A stretch of 64,000 bases of DNA, taken from NCBI GenBank assembly GCA_008360955.1, contig LUCM01008850.1, forward strand, positions 1-64,000. Direction: 5' to 3'. The notes under the pieces are model-generated. The model was given only the letters and a program-made list of their open reading frames with translations, made no database searches and had not been told where the DNA came from. Origin of the DNA: Fasciolopsis buskii (lineage: Eukaryota > Platyhelminthes > Trematoda > Plagiorchiida > Fasciolidae). Numbering within the stretch: the stretch's first letter is position 1; every line of letters starts with the position of its first letter. Shown here in pieces: positions 52,201-64,000 of this stretch. Both the position numbers and the translations under genes were made by a program.

Positions 52201-53604
52201 TCTTGCATATCAGTGGGAGAGCGTGAGAATTTGATATCTCGTTGGACATTTTAGGGCCCATTGAATTTTGGTGTAAACGATGTGGTTGCAAATGGTGGAA
52301 AAATCCCCTGGAAGCAGGACGTCGTTTTATGACCAATACTGCCTAATCATCTCAACTGAAATAAGATTTTATTGAACTGAGTAGTGCTTCTATTAAACTA
52401 CCTATTCTCCATTCAGCAGATTGAAGTCTACTCAACTATGATATACTGAACAGGAACCTAGATGATAATGGGTGAACTAGGACTGAGACTCATTAACACA
52501 TTAACCTAGTGAACTGTACGAGCAAACGTTTAGCCAACCGATTTGTTTTCCCCGTCAAAAAACATCAAAACCACACTTCCAGGGCACAGTATACAGACAC
52601 ATTCGTTCCGGTTGTGTGGTTCGGGTCACTGTTTGTGGGAAGGGTCAAAGCAAGAACCAGCCGATTTTGAACCGTGTTCAAACAGACCGAATATAAATCG
52701 GTGCATGTCTGTGTTCGCCGCCTCGCTGTTTTCTCAAATGACCAGTTAGAGTAGAGACACTTTGGATAATTTATTAATTGCCATTCGGCTTTGTTTTGTC
52801 GCATCGTATTGCAAACGAAAAGCATTTGAACTGTTCGAAATGCGCAATCATTTGCTTATTCGGTGAACATTTACTTTCGGATACAAATGGTAAATTGGCC
52901 TGTTAGATTTATCTACTTGATATCAGATAAAAGTTACTTGTACTCGTTTTGACTGTTTTAAACTGACAGAGCAAACGAGTTAGTCAATCATCATTCTGTG
53001 GATGATGTTTCGTTTGAATAAAACGGTTCACTGCTTTTCTGGCGAGTGGGTACAGTTTAGGCGGAGGCACCAAGTGGATTTTGGTAAGAAGGTCGACCGT
53101 GATTGCTGCCGAATTGCAAAAGATGAGGTACGGGCCCGAATTACAGTCAATTACTGTTAGAGTATTTAGGCCGAGCAGTTCAATATATGGGCAAATAGAG
53201 CGTGTTTTTTACCTACTCGTAGTCCATATTTACTAGCAAAACTATCATTTTTTGCTTCAAAATGATTTGATATAATCCATCACCAAGTGATGGTTAGCTA
53301 TGGAAATTGATGGTAGAGCATCGGCAATAGAAAACATGATTTCGTCAAACCCACTATTGTAACCCGCTCTTCTAATAACAAAGAATTCGTTTGGACGAGC
53401 GTCTTGTTGCCCACCAAAGCACGTTCTCACACTCGCTTGGAATCAACAACCGAACTGCTTCTCACGTCCCCATACCTCAGAAAGCATGACTTACAAGCCA
53501 ATTCACCGTTACAAACCGGTTTAACTAGACCTGTCATCTTGTTTGTTGATTTCTAAACTACGATTAAATATATTCATTTTCTGGAGGATTTCAGGCAGCA
53601 ACCA

Positions 53605-53730
53605 TAACCAACGGTGGATCGCGGCGTTTGGACGCTAAGATCGTGGATTCGAACTTTCTAACCGCCGGTCAACTTCCCCATTTGGCAGTCCCATGTTGAC
53701 CACGGCCTCATCCTGAAAAGCGATGTCCAT
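53605..53730 (+). repeat. tRNA-derived SINE, copy C
   Basis: On the + strand: ACGGTGG, then GCGGCGTTTGGACGC, then the B-box region GTGGATTCGAACTTTC. The body follows with CCGGTCAACTTCCCC, then ATTTGGCAGTCCC and TGTTGACCACGG, and ends TCATCCTGAAAAGCGATG. It aligns step by step with the reverse complement of the copy at 54.8 kb. It seems to lack part of the A-box region, so transcription from its own promoter is doubtful. Confidence 0.75.
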
Positions 53731-54778
53731 TGTTGTCTTATTGATTGAGCAATGAATAAAATGATGCCTAAATGGTAAAGGACCACGCTACATATGGGGA
53801 AATTCAAAATGAAAACTTAATTTGGGTTTGTGCTTTGGATAAACCGATAATTTCTACTTAGGAATTGACCGGGACGAACAATACCCGATAGCGGTTACAT
53901 GGTTCAAACTTAATCACTTAGTTCAAAGCATTTTTCACTATTGGTACCTGGAAGAACGGCAATTTTGAGATGCCATGCACCACGGTAAGAATCTCGGAAC
54001 TCTGTAGATTGATCAGTTTGTTCAAGGTAATGGGATACATTTTATATCCACTGGCGAAGATAATTTCGTCATTCTGTCTCGTTTAGATGCACATTCGAAA
54101 CATAGATCAATACTTTCATCATAATTGCTCGTCAGATATTTTTTGACTGACGTTTGAGTCGCAAAAATTGCATTCTTAAGCAAACCTTATCAGTAGGCTA
54201 AAAATACATGTTCCCGTGGCTGCTGCTGACCTGACACATTACATACGTGGAATGTTCTGCATTGCGAAAGCTTAGGATTATTAATTTTTGTCGACCTCTA
54301 GTTGCTGTGTTGTACTGTACGCAGCGCATCATTTGATCACGTGGATTTGTGACGAACATTAACCTCAGTGTGCAAACATTTTGCAAGGCACTCTGACACT
54401 GATACAAAGAAAAAAAGTGGGTGATTTTGAAAACTGATGTGTCCAAGGCTGCTTCATAGAAACCGCTACGCACACCTTCTTCTTGAGTATGAACGTTTGT
54501 ACGTAGCTGGGGGGCTAGTTCAATTTCGACAAAACTTTTATTAATTTCTCTTGTTTTCTTAAGCTTTATTTCGAACCCTGATACATTTGTTCTCGCCTCT
54601 AGGCATTTCGTTCCCCAAGAGTGCGCTTTGGTAAACTGGGTATGTCCGAAACGACTGGAGTTAAGATGATCTGAAATTATTTATACCAAGACACCCCTCG
54701 CCTTTTGGAACAACACTTGTTGCCCAAACATTATTTACTCTTATTATCCGTCATCTTCTATTAATTCAATAACAGTTT
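53731..54778. other. Spacer between two inverted SINE copies
   Basis: About 1 kb with no recognised gene or repeat. The longest frame (54198-54473, minus, 91 codons) has no known motif. Confidence 0.5.
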
Positions 54779-54913
54779 ACGTCATTTTTTAGGAAGGTGG
54801 TCGAGGCCAACAAAGGTCTGTCAATTGGGGAAGTTGGTCGGCTGTGGGTGGACTCAAACTCGCAACCTTCGGGTTGAGACGCCGTGATGTTGACCACGTG
54901 ACCACCGCCGATT
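54779..54913 (-). repeat. tRNA-derived SINE, copy D (best preserved)
   Basis: On the minus strand: the head CGGCGGTGGTCACGTGGTCA (A-box region), then ACGGCGTC, then the B-box region GGTTGCGAGTTTGAGTCC. The body contains CCGACCAACTTCCCC, AATTGACAGACC and TTTGTTGGCCTCGACC, and it ends CACCTTCCTAAAAAATGAC. The spacing between the A- and B-box regions, about 45 bases, is what a tRNA gene has. It serves as the reference for the other copies. Confidence 0.8.
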
Positions 54914-57900
54914 AAATGTTTTGGCCAGTGGGCCTTCAATTCATGAGACTGTGAAAGGTGAACACGTATTCGGTTGTTTGTCACACTGACCCTTTACTTC
55001 ATTACTACGGACGATTTGGTTCCAGAGCTGGGCTGCGACAAACTGGGAGCTGCAGAACGAGAAAAAGCACTCCGCGACAAACACGTTCAAGCACCAGGAT
55101 ATTGGCGGTTTCAATAAAAGCGTTACAAATCCGCAAACGGAGGCTGCGGCCAAGAAAAAGTCGTGGGATTGGAAAATGATACGCCGTGAGGACTGGAAAC
55201 TGACAGCATTTACAACCAAATTTCACAACTTTGGCTAGATGATCACCGGCTGGCCATCGGTGACCAAAGCTACTTCCTGATACTTGAGCGTAGTTCGTGC
55301 TTGCGTTGGAAGGCCGAAAATAATTTGTAGATGGTGCTGCTAGTGTTGCTCAGTTCATCTTCACAATCTGAATCCATTCGCAATTATTAAACTGGGAACC
55401 AGAGAGATGTTTTCAGTTACGGGGCAATTAGTAGCTGAGGAAATTTTCCAAACACCTTGTTGGCAAAACATGCTCGATAGATAAACAGTTTCACTTACTG
55501 TTATTCGACCCACAAAATAATCAAATTAAAGTTAAGTATTCTGCCTGCTTTATGCCCGTGAAAAACACCAGACCTAGTTAAGCATGACTGAACAGTTTGT
55601 CACACTTTTGGGTCCAAGGAAGTCGTGAAAAGCGTGGATGACACATCCGCACAATACTTGGAGTTTTATTGGTGATTTCGATTGTTTGTTTGTGTGTTTA
55701 TTTGTTTGTCTGTGCATGAGCAAAATTTCAGTCTGATAGGGGCTGATGTAAGCAAGAGGAAGGCATCTATCCCACTAGAATTGCAGAATGTGAAAAATGG
55801 TGATGTGTGAAGAAAAACAAAGTACACCAAATCCATTTGAAAACAAGACTATCAGTGTTGCCACAAAGTTCAAGGTCACGTATGGTACAAGAACCAAACG
55901 ACCAACAGTCAACTGCAGGCGAGGTCGAAAATACTGAAAATGATGAATAATTGTAAAGCATCGCTTGATACTTGGCTTGGATATGTACTAGTCGGTCTTC
56001 ACTTAACTGACGGAAATTTTCAGGACCAGTTTCTTCAACCGTTAAGACTCCACCAGTTAGCTCCGATTTTCATTTCTACGTTCACAGCATCATGTACTTT
56101 GGAAGGAGAAAGAAAATAAGATATAGTGGAATATCAGTTGCAAAGTAAAATGTCCAAGCATTATACCGAGGAGGGGATAATTGCAGTGCAAAAATGTCGC
56201 TGACGGAGGACCGAGCCATATCACCTAATTTCTCCAATGGTTGCTTGAGAGAAGGAATCTCCTAAGTCCCAAACCCATCAGCCTAACTGGATTCGCACGA
56301 TCTACACTGGTTGAGTTTTCGATATTTTTGACATGTGGTCGACTGAAAACCTTGAACAATCTTTGAACCATTAACCCTCTCGGAGCACTGGTTATCTCAA
56401 GGTACGCTTTCTGCAAACATTCGCGAAACATAACTCAACCAACTCATTCTATTCATCTTTAGTATATCTCTTAAAAATTGAACTCCAAGGCCCAAGACCT
56501 TAAGCCTGAACTTTGAGTTATTGGCAAAACTCTTCCACCGTATTCTGTCAGTGGCGCAAACACGAAGTCATTCGAACATCGAATTTCTTAGCAAAACTGT
56601 AGCCATCCGTATCTGTGTTTTTGACGTGCATAGCAGCATTGATCTTACTTCTGTTTCGTAAATTTGAATCCGGATCCAAATTCAAATGGCGCACCAACGT
56701 CACAAATGCGTAGAATCGGGAAACGCAACATCAAAGGCGATTCAACCAAAGTATGACCACCAAGTGAGACACAACCAACCAAAGCAACTCAAAAATTCCA
56801 CCTCGCTCAACTGTCACCTGCAAGAGCAGGGTTCCGCTTTGATCCACTGCAGTCTCGCTACAGGACTGTACAATTTGAGGATGCAAAACGCATTCAAAAC
56901 ACAACTATGTTGTCATTCAGACGATCAAGAAAGACCGGTAAATTAAATGGGCCTTTTTCAGTAACACAGTGTCCAAAACCAGATTCTGTCGTTTCTAATC
57001 ACTTATCACCGTCATTATTCTTACTTACAAATAGGGCTTTTTCCGTAAGTATCTGTGAAAAGTTGCGGATAAACGGTGAAAACGTGCGATCTAGATTGAA
57101 AGCGCTTTTCATGACGAACTCTGGTGTAACACCACCCTAATCCCAGGCTTACTTTCGCCTGCTATGCTGCTGGGATTGGAAAATTAAGAATACAACGAAA
57201 ATAACAAGAACTGAACAAATTGTGGCTTAGCGAGAATACATGTGACAGAAACCACGGGAACAGTGATGCCAATTTCTTCGGTTTCCTAGTCATCAGACGA
57301 TAAGCGAATTATATTCAGAAAATTATTTCGACGAATTATTTTATGATTTTTTAATGTTGACAAATTAGGCTGCATCGCTAATGACATGCTTGTTCATTTT
57401 AGGGTCTTTCCTTGATCGCAGGTGCGCGTCACGAGACGTTGGGTGGACGATCCGGAACGGTTGAAGTTGTCAACTTTTCGGCCTAGAGGAGCGCAGTGGG
57501 ATTGTTTGCGCCTGTGTGGCACGACTCCAAATCCTGATCACTGTATGACAAGAAATGAGGACATTTTGTTAGTTTTCCATAGAAGGCTCCAAAAATGCTA
57601 ATCTATGCAGGCAGACAAATCAGTCAGCGTCAAGGCAGGTAAACAGTTTTACTCCTGCCACAGTTTAAAACATTCGTTGTCTTCTGCACAAGTGTACGAG
57701 AACTCGAAATGTGACTTGTTTGGTTCTGATACGTAGACGAAAGGGAAAAGTGGACTATTGAAATAACTGTTACCATAAATTGCCCATCCAGTAAATAATG
57801 AAGAAATGATTCAAAGAACAATCACAGGTCACAGCCCCCTCAGTAGAACGAGCATATTCTTGCCCGCACTGTTTCCGTCCTCTAAGGTGTTACAGTAAAA

Positions 57901-59285
57901 TTCATCAGTCATCTCTTCTTTTCACCCGATAAAAGCGCGATATTAAACATTGTTTTTCGTCTCAAACCGACCGTACTCCGTGTGCGAACAGTAAATTCCA
58001 GAGGACAGGAGCTTGGAAATTGTATGGCTGAGGATTTGCTTGGCCGTTCCAGTTTTACACCAGTCGGTAGTCACTGATGCCCACGCTTTTACGGAATGTG
58101 AAGTCCACTGAGGACATTCATCTTATTTCGGATTCACATTGCGAAGCGGTGCTGATCAGTCGGGTCGATAAGACGGCTCCATGGTTCGGACGCTGCTTAG
58201 AACGCACTACCCTACGCAGTCAATATGCGAAAAGTTTTGCCTTCATTTTCTTTTTAATAAACACATTTCTTGATCTCCTCCTGTGTATAGAATGATCGAT
58301 AGAACAGCTCGCATTTGGTTTTTCGCGCCAATGCTACCGGCCAAAATTAGATGTGGGAAATGGTTGTAGACCTGAATGTGGCTATAGGCCTGCAATGTCT
58401 CAGCCTTGTGTTCGTGTGTGTGTGTGTGTGTGTGTGTGTTAAACTGTTTGCATGTTAAAATATTCCGGTGACTCCACATATGTTGTAGAAAACAGGGGTT
58501 TGGTGGGTTGGTTAAATAACCCCAGAATTGAACCACTGGGTGCAGCAACACAGACAACATGAAAGAGTGAATGCCTGTTATGAAGGCATCTGACATCTCT
58601 CAGTATTGGCCTAATGCGTGTTATCCACGAGCACTAAACAGCTAGAGAGAGGAAGCCTTAAACACACCACACGGAAGGGAGTCTTCAGTGGCACCTGTTA
58701 TCAGGTCCCATTCTGCTCTACTATTGCCAATCATATCTAGTGTTGTCTTGTTAGCTAGTACATTGTCCGGTACACAGAAACTCATCGATTCCACTCTGGT
58801 TATCACAGGTATTCTTTGGTATCAAAAAGTAAACAGATGTTCCACTGTCTTTCATGCAATAACTATACAATAGCTAAAAGTGGGAGTTGAGATGATACAA
58901 AGTGGATGAAAATGATTTTTGGCCCGAGTCGTTTGCATCTTAGCCAGCAGGAGATTAGAAGATTTTACGGTAATACTCATCATGTGTTATCAAAGCTGAA
59001 CTAACTATTAACAAACTAAGGAAGCACTGTAAAAGTGGTTCATCCTTGCTAGGAATTGTTAGTAGTGTGCGTTCACTGTTCCGATGTTGGGACACCAGCC
59101 AGGATCAAATGATTGTTAGCCTTGCGCTGTTGGGAAGGCAGTCAAAGGCTTCATCGTACTTAGACAACCTGCCAAGAAGTCATTCACCACTGGGATTAAA
59201 TTCCAGTGTCAGCAGCTCGTGTAGTGCAGATCAGTGACAAATAGATGCACGTCATCTTGTGGTGCAGTTTAGCAAATCGTTGAGA
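54914..59285. other. Stretch without a supported gene
   Basis: Open frames are below 120 codons and unrecognised; the 117-codon minus frame at 58243-58596 runs through a (GT)n microsatellite. No RNA gene or mobile element was identified apart from the microsatellite listed separately. Confidence 0.5.
58414..58439. repeat. (GT)13 microsatellite
   Basis: A perfect GT run of 26 bases. No associated gene. Confidence 0.95.
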
Positions 59286-59350
59286 GCCTGCCCGTTAGCG
59301 TAATGGCTAAGGCGTTCGACTCACAATCGTTAGTTGCAGTTCGGAGGTGG
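59286..59350 (+). repeat. tRNA-like SINE head, possibly a second subfamily
   Basis: GCCCGTTAGCGTAATGGCTAA contains a good A box (TAGCGTAATGG) with a tRNA-like D-arm. GGCGTTCGACTCACAATCG could form a short anticodon-like hairpin with the loop CTCACAA. TTAGTTGCAGTTCGGAG is a weakened B box comparable to GGTTGCGAGTTTGAG in copy D. The B box has lost its GTTCGANTC core and the stems mispair, so it is not a working tRNA gene. Sequence after 59350 does not match the body of copies A-D clearly, so it may be another subfamily or a truncated copy. Confidence 0.5.
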
Positions 59351-59671
59351 TGGATGTGCACTGCTGACGGTTCGCAACGAGGGGTAAACAGCAGTGAAGT
59401 ACCTCCATGGTTTCTTGATGGTCAGTTCAACTTTGATATCATATAACAAATAATTCAATCAAGCTGCAGAAACTGGCTTACTTGCCACGAATTTTAACTC
59501 GTTTGCAATAGTAACCAAAGATGTGATGCAATAAACCTGTTGGTTTCTAATTTTTCTCTAAATGCCTTCCTCGCTGAATCTGGTTCTGTTGCGTTGGTCG
59601 CGAATTGTCATACAAGCCAGCAACCTTTGAAGCAAGACTGATGGGACTAACGTAAATCTAGATATGCGCAA

Positions 59672-59718
59672 ACACACACACACACATGCACACCTACACA
59701 CATACAAATACACATACT
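59672..59718. repeat. Imperfect (AC)n microsatellite
   Basis: A short perfect AC run (59672-59686) followed by interrupted ACAC/ACAT repeats. Confidence 0.85.
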
Positions 59719-60606
59719 TGTGTGGCTGATCCATGCGGATCATAGCCTCATATCTTGCCGTTATCTAAAGTCAATTGTTCAACTTATCTGATCACTTTCC
59801 CTCTTTCTCTCCCTTAGTCTAGTCCAAATGCGTTCCGATTTCGGACTCTGCTTTTACTTCCGCACGAGGTCACGCTGATCGGTGCTGCTTTAGTATTGCC
59901 TATTCCACGAATGTACAGTAGGCTTAGGCAGTATACATCGTGGCTTGTATGCCAGTCAGCTGCGTAGAGTAGTATATAGCCATAGGGCCTGGATTGCCAA
60001 ACTGGCGACAAATACACCCACTTACGTCATTCAAAGAAATGATGTCGAAAAATCAAATAATGCATTCCCCGACCACACATTTAACCCACCAACGGTGGGA
60101 AGCGTTTGCAACTCACAGAGGATCCGGAAACTGCTCACGTGCAAATACATCGAGTAAGTCCATGGTGAGAATCCATTGGTTAGTATCGATTAGATCTGAT
60201 TTGCCATCGACTGTACTTGAAGAAATTTATCGGATATATCACTGCACATGATTTCAACGGTTTATTGCCAAGTATTGCTATCGCAACAGTTAGCATAGAA
60301 AATATTCAATGTAAAAAATCCAAATGAACAGATACCAAAATTCTCAGGTCCAAGAGCACCGCCAATTTGGTAATAAATGTCTTGTGCATATGTAGTACTG
60401 CTTCCGAAAAGTACGGTGGTTATGCCCTATTCTGCGGTAACTTTACACCGCGTTTTTCGTCCATCTCGTATTACTCGATTCTTCAAAAAATGCAGCCATC
60501 ACTAAATTCAGTATGACCGTAAATTCCCACAACCATTTTGCAGTAATTCAGTCTGATAAAATCAAGAAGGAGTGATTCCATAGTTATACCATGGCCGGAG
60601 TGAAAA

Positions 60607-60680
60607 CCTGGGATTTTCATGTGAAAATCAAATCGATTCGCCAGTTCTGGTAAGCATCGCCCTTACGCTGAAAATCCAGG
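60607..60680. repeat. Small inverted repeats with alternative pairings
   Basis: CCTGGGATTTTCA (60607-60619) can pair with TGAAAATCCAGG (60669-60680) with one base bulged. The same GATTTTCA can instead pair with TGAAAATC at 60622-60629, giving a perfect 8-bp stem with a 2-base centre. No gene adjoins it. It may be an old repeat end or chance. Confidence 0.4.
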
Positions 60681-63600
60681 GTCTACTGAAGCTCCCAAGT
60701 TCAGCGAGACATATTAGGCAGATGTGATTGGCAACTTTCAGGTCTATAGAATGGGGACACTTTGAATAGAGCGATGCCTTTCTTGTTCCATGATCACAGG
60801 CGTTTACGAATCCTGGTTTGTTCTGTCCAAGGAGCCCGCTTCATCAAAGCAGAGTAAATGGGTGATGTTGGCAGGAGAGCATCATCAGTAGTCCGATTTA
60901 GTCTGGATCCGTTCAACTTTTGTCTGATGAACATAAATACTAAAGCACTCTACCAAAAAGAAGGTGCGCATACAGCACAATCCGGTTGTCGACGGGGAAC
61001 TTCATATTCACCATGGCGCAACGATGCACGCCTGACTATCTGAACCGGAAAGTATAGTTACGCCATTCAAATGTTGCTCACCGACCTATGAATGAGAGCA
61101 CGTAAGAGAAAACTCAGGCTACTCCGTTTGCATCAAAGCAAAAAAGGTAAAGTCTTGCAGATAAGCATGATGTGTCTTTTAGGTCGGATTGGCTCATTTA
61201 TCCGCCTGATTTTGCATGTCTAGTTTTCGTGTTACGGTTCAGCTCAGAGTGACGGACGCGTTAATCTGCGGTTATCAGCCAGTTTGATTGAGGCCATTTG
61301 TGGGCTGGAAATTAATGTACGTTGCCTTTTCACAAGTTGACTTTAGGTCAAACTTAACTTGCAACCGCATTCGGTTATATGATTCTGGGTCATAATGACT
61401 TCAATGCTCAGGGTTAGTTGCAAATGTTTCAAGACTGCAGAAGTTTTCCAAAGAAAACAGCCTTATGCGTTGCAAATTTTACCCAGTCGACCGTGATGTT
61501 ATTGTAATATGAACAGCATTCTTTTCTGTGGTTAGACTGCCAGCTTGGATGCGTACAGTCTCCGCGGGTGTCCCGGAGAGGGATTCAGGCAACTCTCAGC
61601 CAACTTAATTTCGGTTATGGTCAGCCCTTTCGGTTACTTGAGTTGCGACAAACAGGTGCTCCTAAGTAGCAACTTGTTCACACCAGTGATTATAATTAGA
61701 AAGATGTACGCTACCAGTGTTCGTGTGTCCCATTCATTCACTGCTTACGTGGTTATCCGTTTGGAGTTAGAAGGATGAATTCAGTGTGCTCCATTTAATG
61801 CACGTAATAGGGAAATCGATGCGAAAGAAACGTTGCCGTAATATTCACGTCGATTTCCATTTTTAACTTCAATTATCTGTAAAGACGAGATGAAGCTGCG
61901 ATCGATAAGTGCGTAAGAAATTAAAAAGATTGGGAATGCCAGTGCAAATGGCGCGGTAAAATTTGAACAGCTGCAGCCCAGTTCACTGAAGAAGGCCGCA
62001 GATAACTAAAACCAATAGCAGGAGACAGCCGAAATGCGGAACTTTCCACGCTTACTGATTACCATTGTCTTCGGCGAACAATAGTAGTATTTTTTAAAAA
62101 ACAGAGATCTAAATTTATCGGCCGAAATGCTCCAAACAAACCATAAAATCAAGGTGCCAAACTGTACGAATCATAACTGTTGGTGGTGAAAATTACAAAT
62201 AAATTAATATTGATCTATTCTATACCTTTCAAAATTTGACGGGTAGTTTGTGGGAAAACTTGATGCAGACAGTTGTGACTCCTTGCACGAATACGTGAAC
62301 TGAGGGTGACAAATGTATGCCGACAATCATCGATACACCGTTACATTCCATAAACCACCTGGATTTTAACAAGGAAAATTTTCTTGCTATTTATCCAGTC
62401 GTGTAGGCATGAGTAACTCAGTCAATTTATTTTGTTTCCCCGGGGACTGATTCGATCTTTGAGTTCGGGCGTATTGCTGTGAGCTTGAAGAAGGGAGGGG
62501 GAATCATCGTTGACGAACTCGACAGTTTACATGGTCGGCCAGCGCAAAAACAAAAAATTACTCTACTAAAATCACTCTAGAAGTCACTTGCCGATCTGCA
62601 TAAAACTTTAGCTAAACACATGAACGTTCCTACGTTGTTGGAAAAAAGGGAATGAAGCCAGTCTGCTCACGAGTAGTGAGGAGGGAAAAATGAGTAGTAT
62701 AAGCCAGTTAGCAACAATGTGACGAAATCTCAAGGCAGTATGTATTCAGGGTATGAATCTTTCTTTGCATGTTACTTAGGCGTTATGATTGTCGTCTCAG
62801 GATAATGTATTCAGCCTTGGTCTTTATTTCGAATTGGTACCAGGAAACATGCTCCAAGAGTAAATAAATCACCTCTACGCGCAAAGTTTTCAACCTAGCA
62901 GGTGCTTAACGAGTAGGGCAAAAAATTTGAGTAAACTTTCCCGTACCAAGTTAAGCTAGCGTGGAAATTGTACCCTTTGAAAATCTGTACAGTAAGAATA
63001 GTTTGTGAACAATGGATTGAAAGGATCCTACGTTTTATCACTCGACTGCAACAGCTGTCTTCCGGGTCACGATGAACTAAAGATGTACAGCTTTGCTACT
63101 GATCAACGAAATATCATCTCATTGTTGAGAAATGTGGGTATATGGTACAGGATATTGTTTTCATTTGTTCTTCTGACCGACCTGAGAGAACTGGACGACT
63201 ATGACGAAAATAAACGTCGGCAAGATCAAAGCTAAACAATTTGATTTGGACTTCCCAGGCAATATTCTACATGGAGCTTCTGACCAAAACCCGGATGCTC
63301 ATCAGAATGCGCCGACCTAGACTTGAACAATGGGATAAAAGGACAGTGTGGAGCATTCGAGGATCTTGACGGATGGAAAAGGCCGAAGTTAACCGAAGCT
63401 GATTTTGCGGATCTTCCCGTTGTCCAGTGACGACAGAGAGGACGATTAAAGGCACTGACTTTCCTGCATTGCCTCAATCTTCCGGAGGGTGGCTGTGTTT
63501 ATGCGAGATCACGGGTAGATTCCTCGCTAAAATTTGAGTAACAATTCTCACCGAATTACTGGATAAGATTCGGGGCTGTCCATATTTGGCTACTGAACTT

Positions 63601-64000
63601 CGCATGAATATAGTTTCATCATCTGAAACAGTTTAACGTTTATTCAGCAGCAACCGGGGACAATGATTTTCAGCTTACGTCCAGGAGGGACGTCTATCCG
63701 TAAGTGTGAAATCTTGTGGGTATATGTATGAACCAGAGATTGTTCAAGAATCCTACAAATTAGCCCACCAAGGCGCAATAGAAAAGAAACCTGAATGTTG
63801 CCGAAAGCCGAATGGTGGCTTATTTTTGGGGGCAAACGGTTTTGGCTTTTCATTCAACGCTGCTTCCGATTCATTGCAGTTGTCAAAACAACTTTTTTCT
63901 GATGTTTCGAAATGGCAACTGATCCTCTTGGATGTCTGCTTTGGCGGTAACCAAAATCAAACGTATCCTTCGTGGCCTTGAGTTCGCCAGTAACAATCAC

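Larger units (their letters stand above)
38831..53604. other. Long stretch without a supported gene
   Basis: Nearly 15 kb with many open frames of 60-140 codons on both strands, none with a domain I recognise. The longer ones (39389-39817, 44173-44553, 45631-46005, 51316-51717) open with GTG or TTG rather than ATG, so they are at best exon fragments or chance. A CTT run (46915-46930) and a tandem CGGGATCCA/CGGGATCCG pair near 48400 are minor. The right LTR of the Gypsy element would be expected at the left end, but I cannot find one. One weak gene candidate is listed separately at 48856. Confidence 0.5.
59351..64000. other. Terminal stretch without a supported gene
   Basis: No open frame above about 90 codons and none recognised. 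It contains an AC-rich microsatellite and a small set of competing hairpins at 60607-60680, both listed separately. The window ends in this unassigned DNA. Confidence 0.5.

Overview
The window looks like gene-poor nuclear DNA of a parasitic flatworm, most likely a digenean trematode outside the schistosomes. This is inferred from the type of G protein-coupled receptor present, from retroelement proteins resembling those common in fluke genomes, from moderate AT-richness, and from long non-coding stretches. I see no bacterial operons, rRNA genes, CRISPR arrays or intact tRNA genes, and the species cannot be named from the sequence alone.

Layout. Bases 1-25,487 hold no gene I can support, only two copies of a tRNA-derived SINE (near 2.7 and 16.0 kb) and a (CTA)30 microsatellite (15.2 kb). 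At 25,488-26,570 (+) lies the one convincing intact protein gene: a 360-codon, single-exon, seven-transmembrane rhodopsin-like receptor with unusual signature motifs. From 29,969 to 32,958 about 1.49 kb is present twice in direct orientation, separated only by a 10-N gap. The duplicated sequence ends exactly at the gap on both sides, which points to two overlapping contigs that were not merged. Each copy carries a 51-bp-arm inverted repeat and an (AT)n run of different length.

From 33.1 to 38.8 kb there is a nested graveyard of retrotransposons. A Ty3/Gypsy element (zinc-knuckle remnant, aspartic protease, reverse transcriptase) is interrupted by a non-LTR retrotransposon (endonuclease, reverse transcriptase, C-terminal region), and the Gypsy integrase resumes afterwards. 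Both elements are on the + strand and carry frameshifts, stops and damaged catalytic motifs, so neither should be active. The remaining 25 kb is mostly unannotatable. It contains two more SINE copies about 1 kb apart in opposite orientation (53.6 and 54.8 kb), a further tRNA-like SINE head (59.3 kb), GT/AC microsatellites and one weak small-gene candidate at 48.86 kb.

The genes do not form a pathway. The receptor is the only likely host gene, presumably a cell-surface sensor of an unknown ligand; the rest is repeat biology and an assembly feature. I found no clear undescribed multi-gene system.
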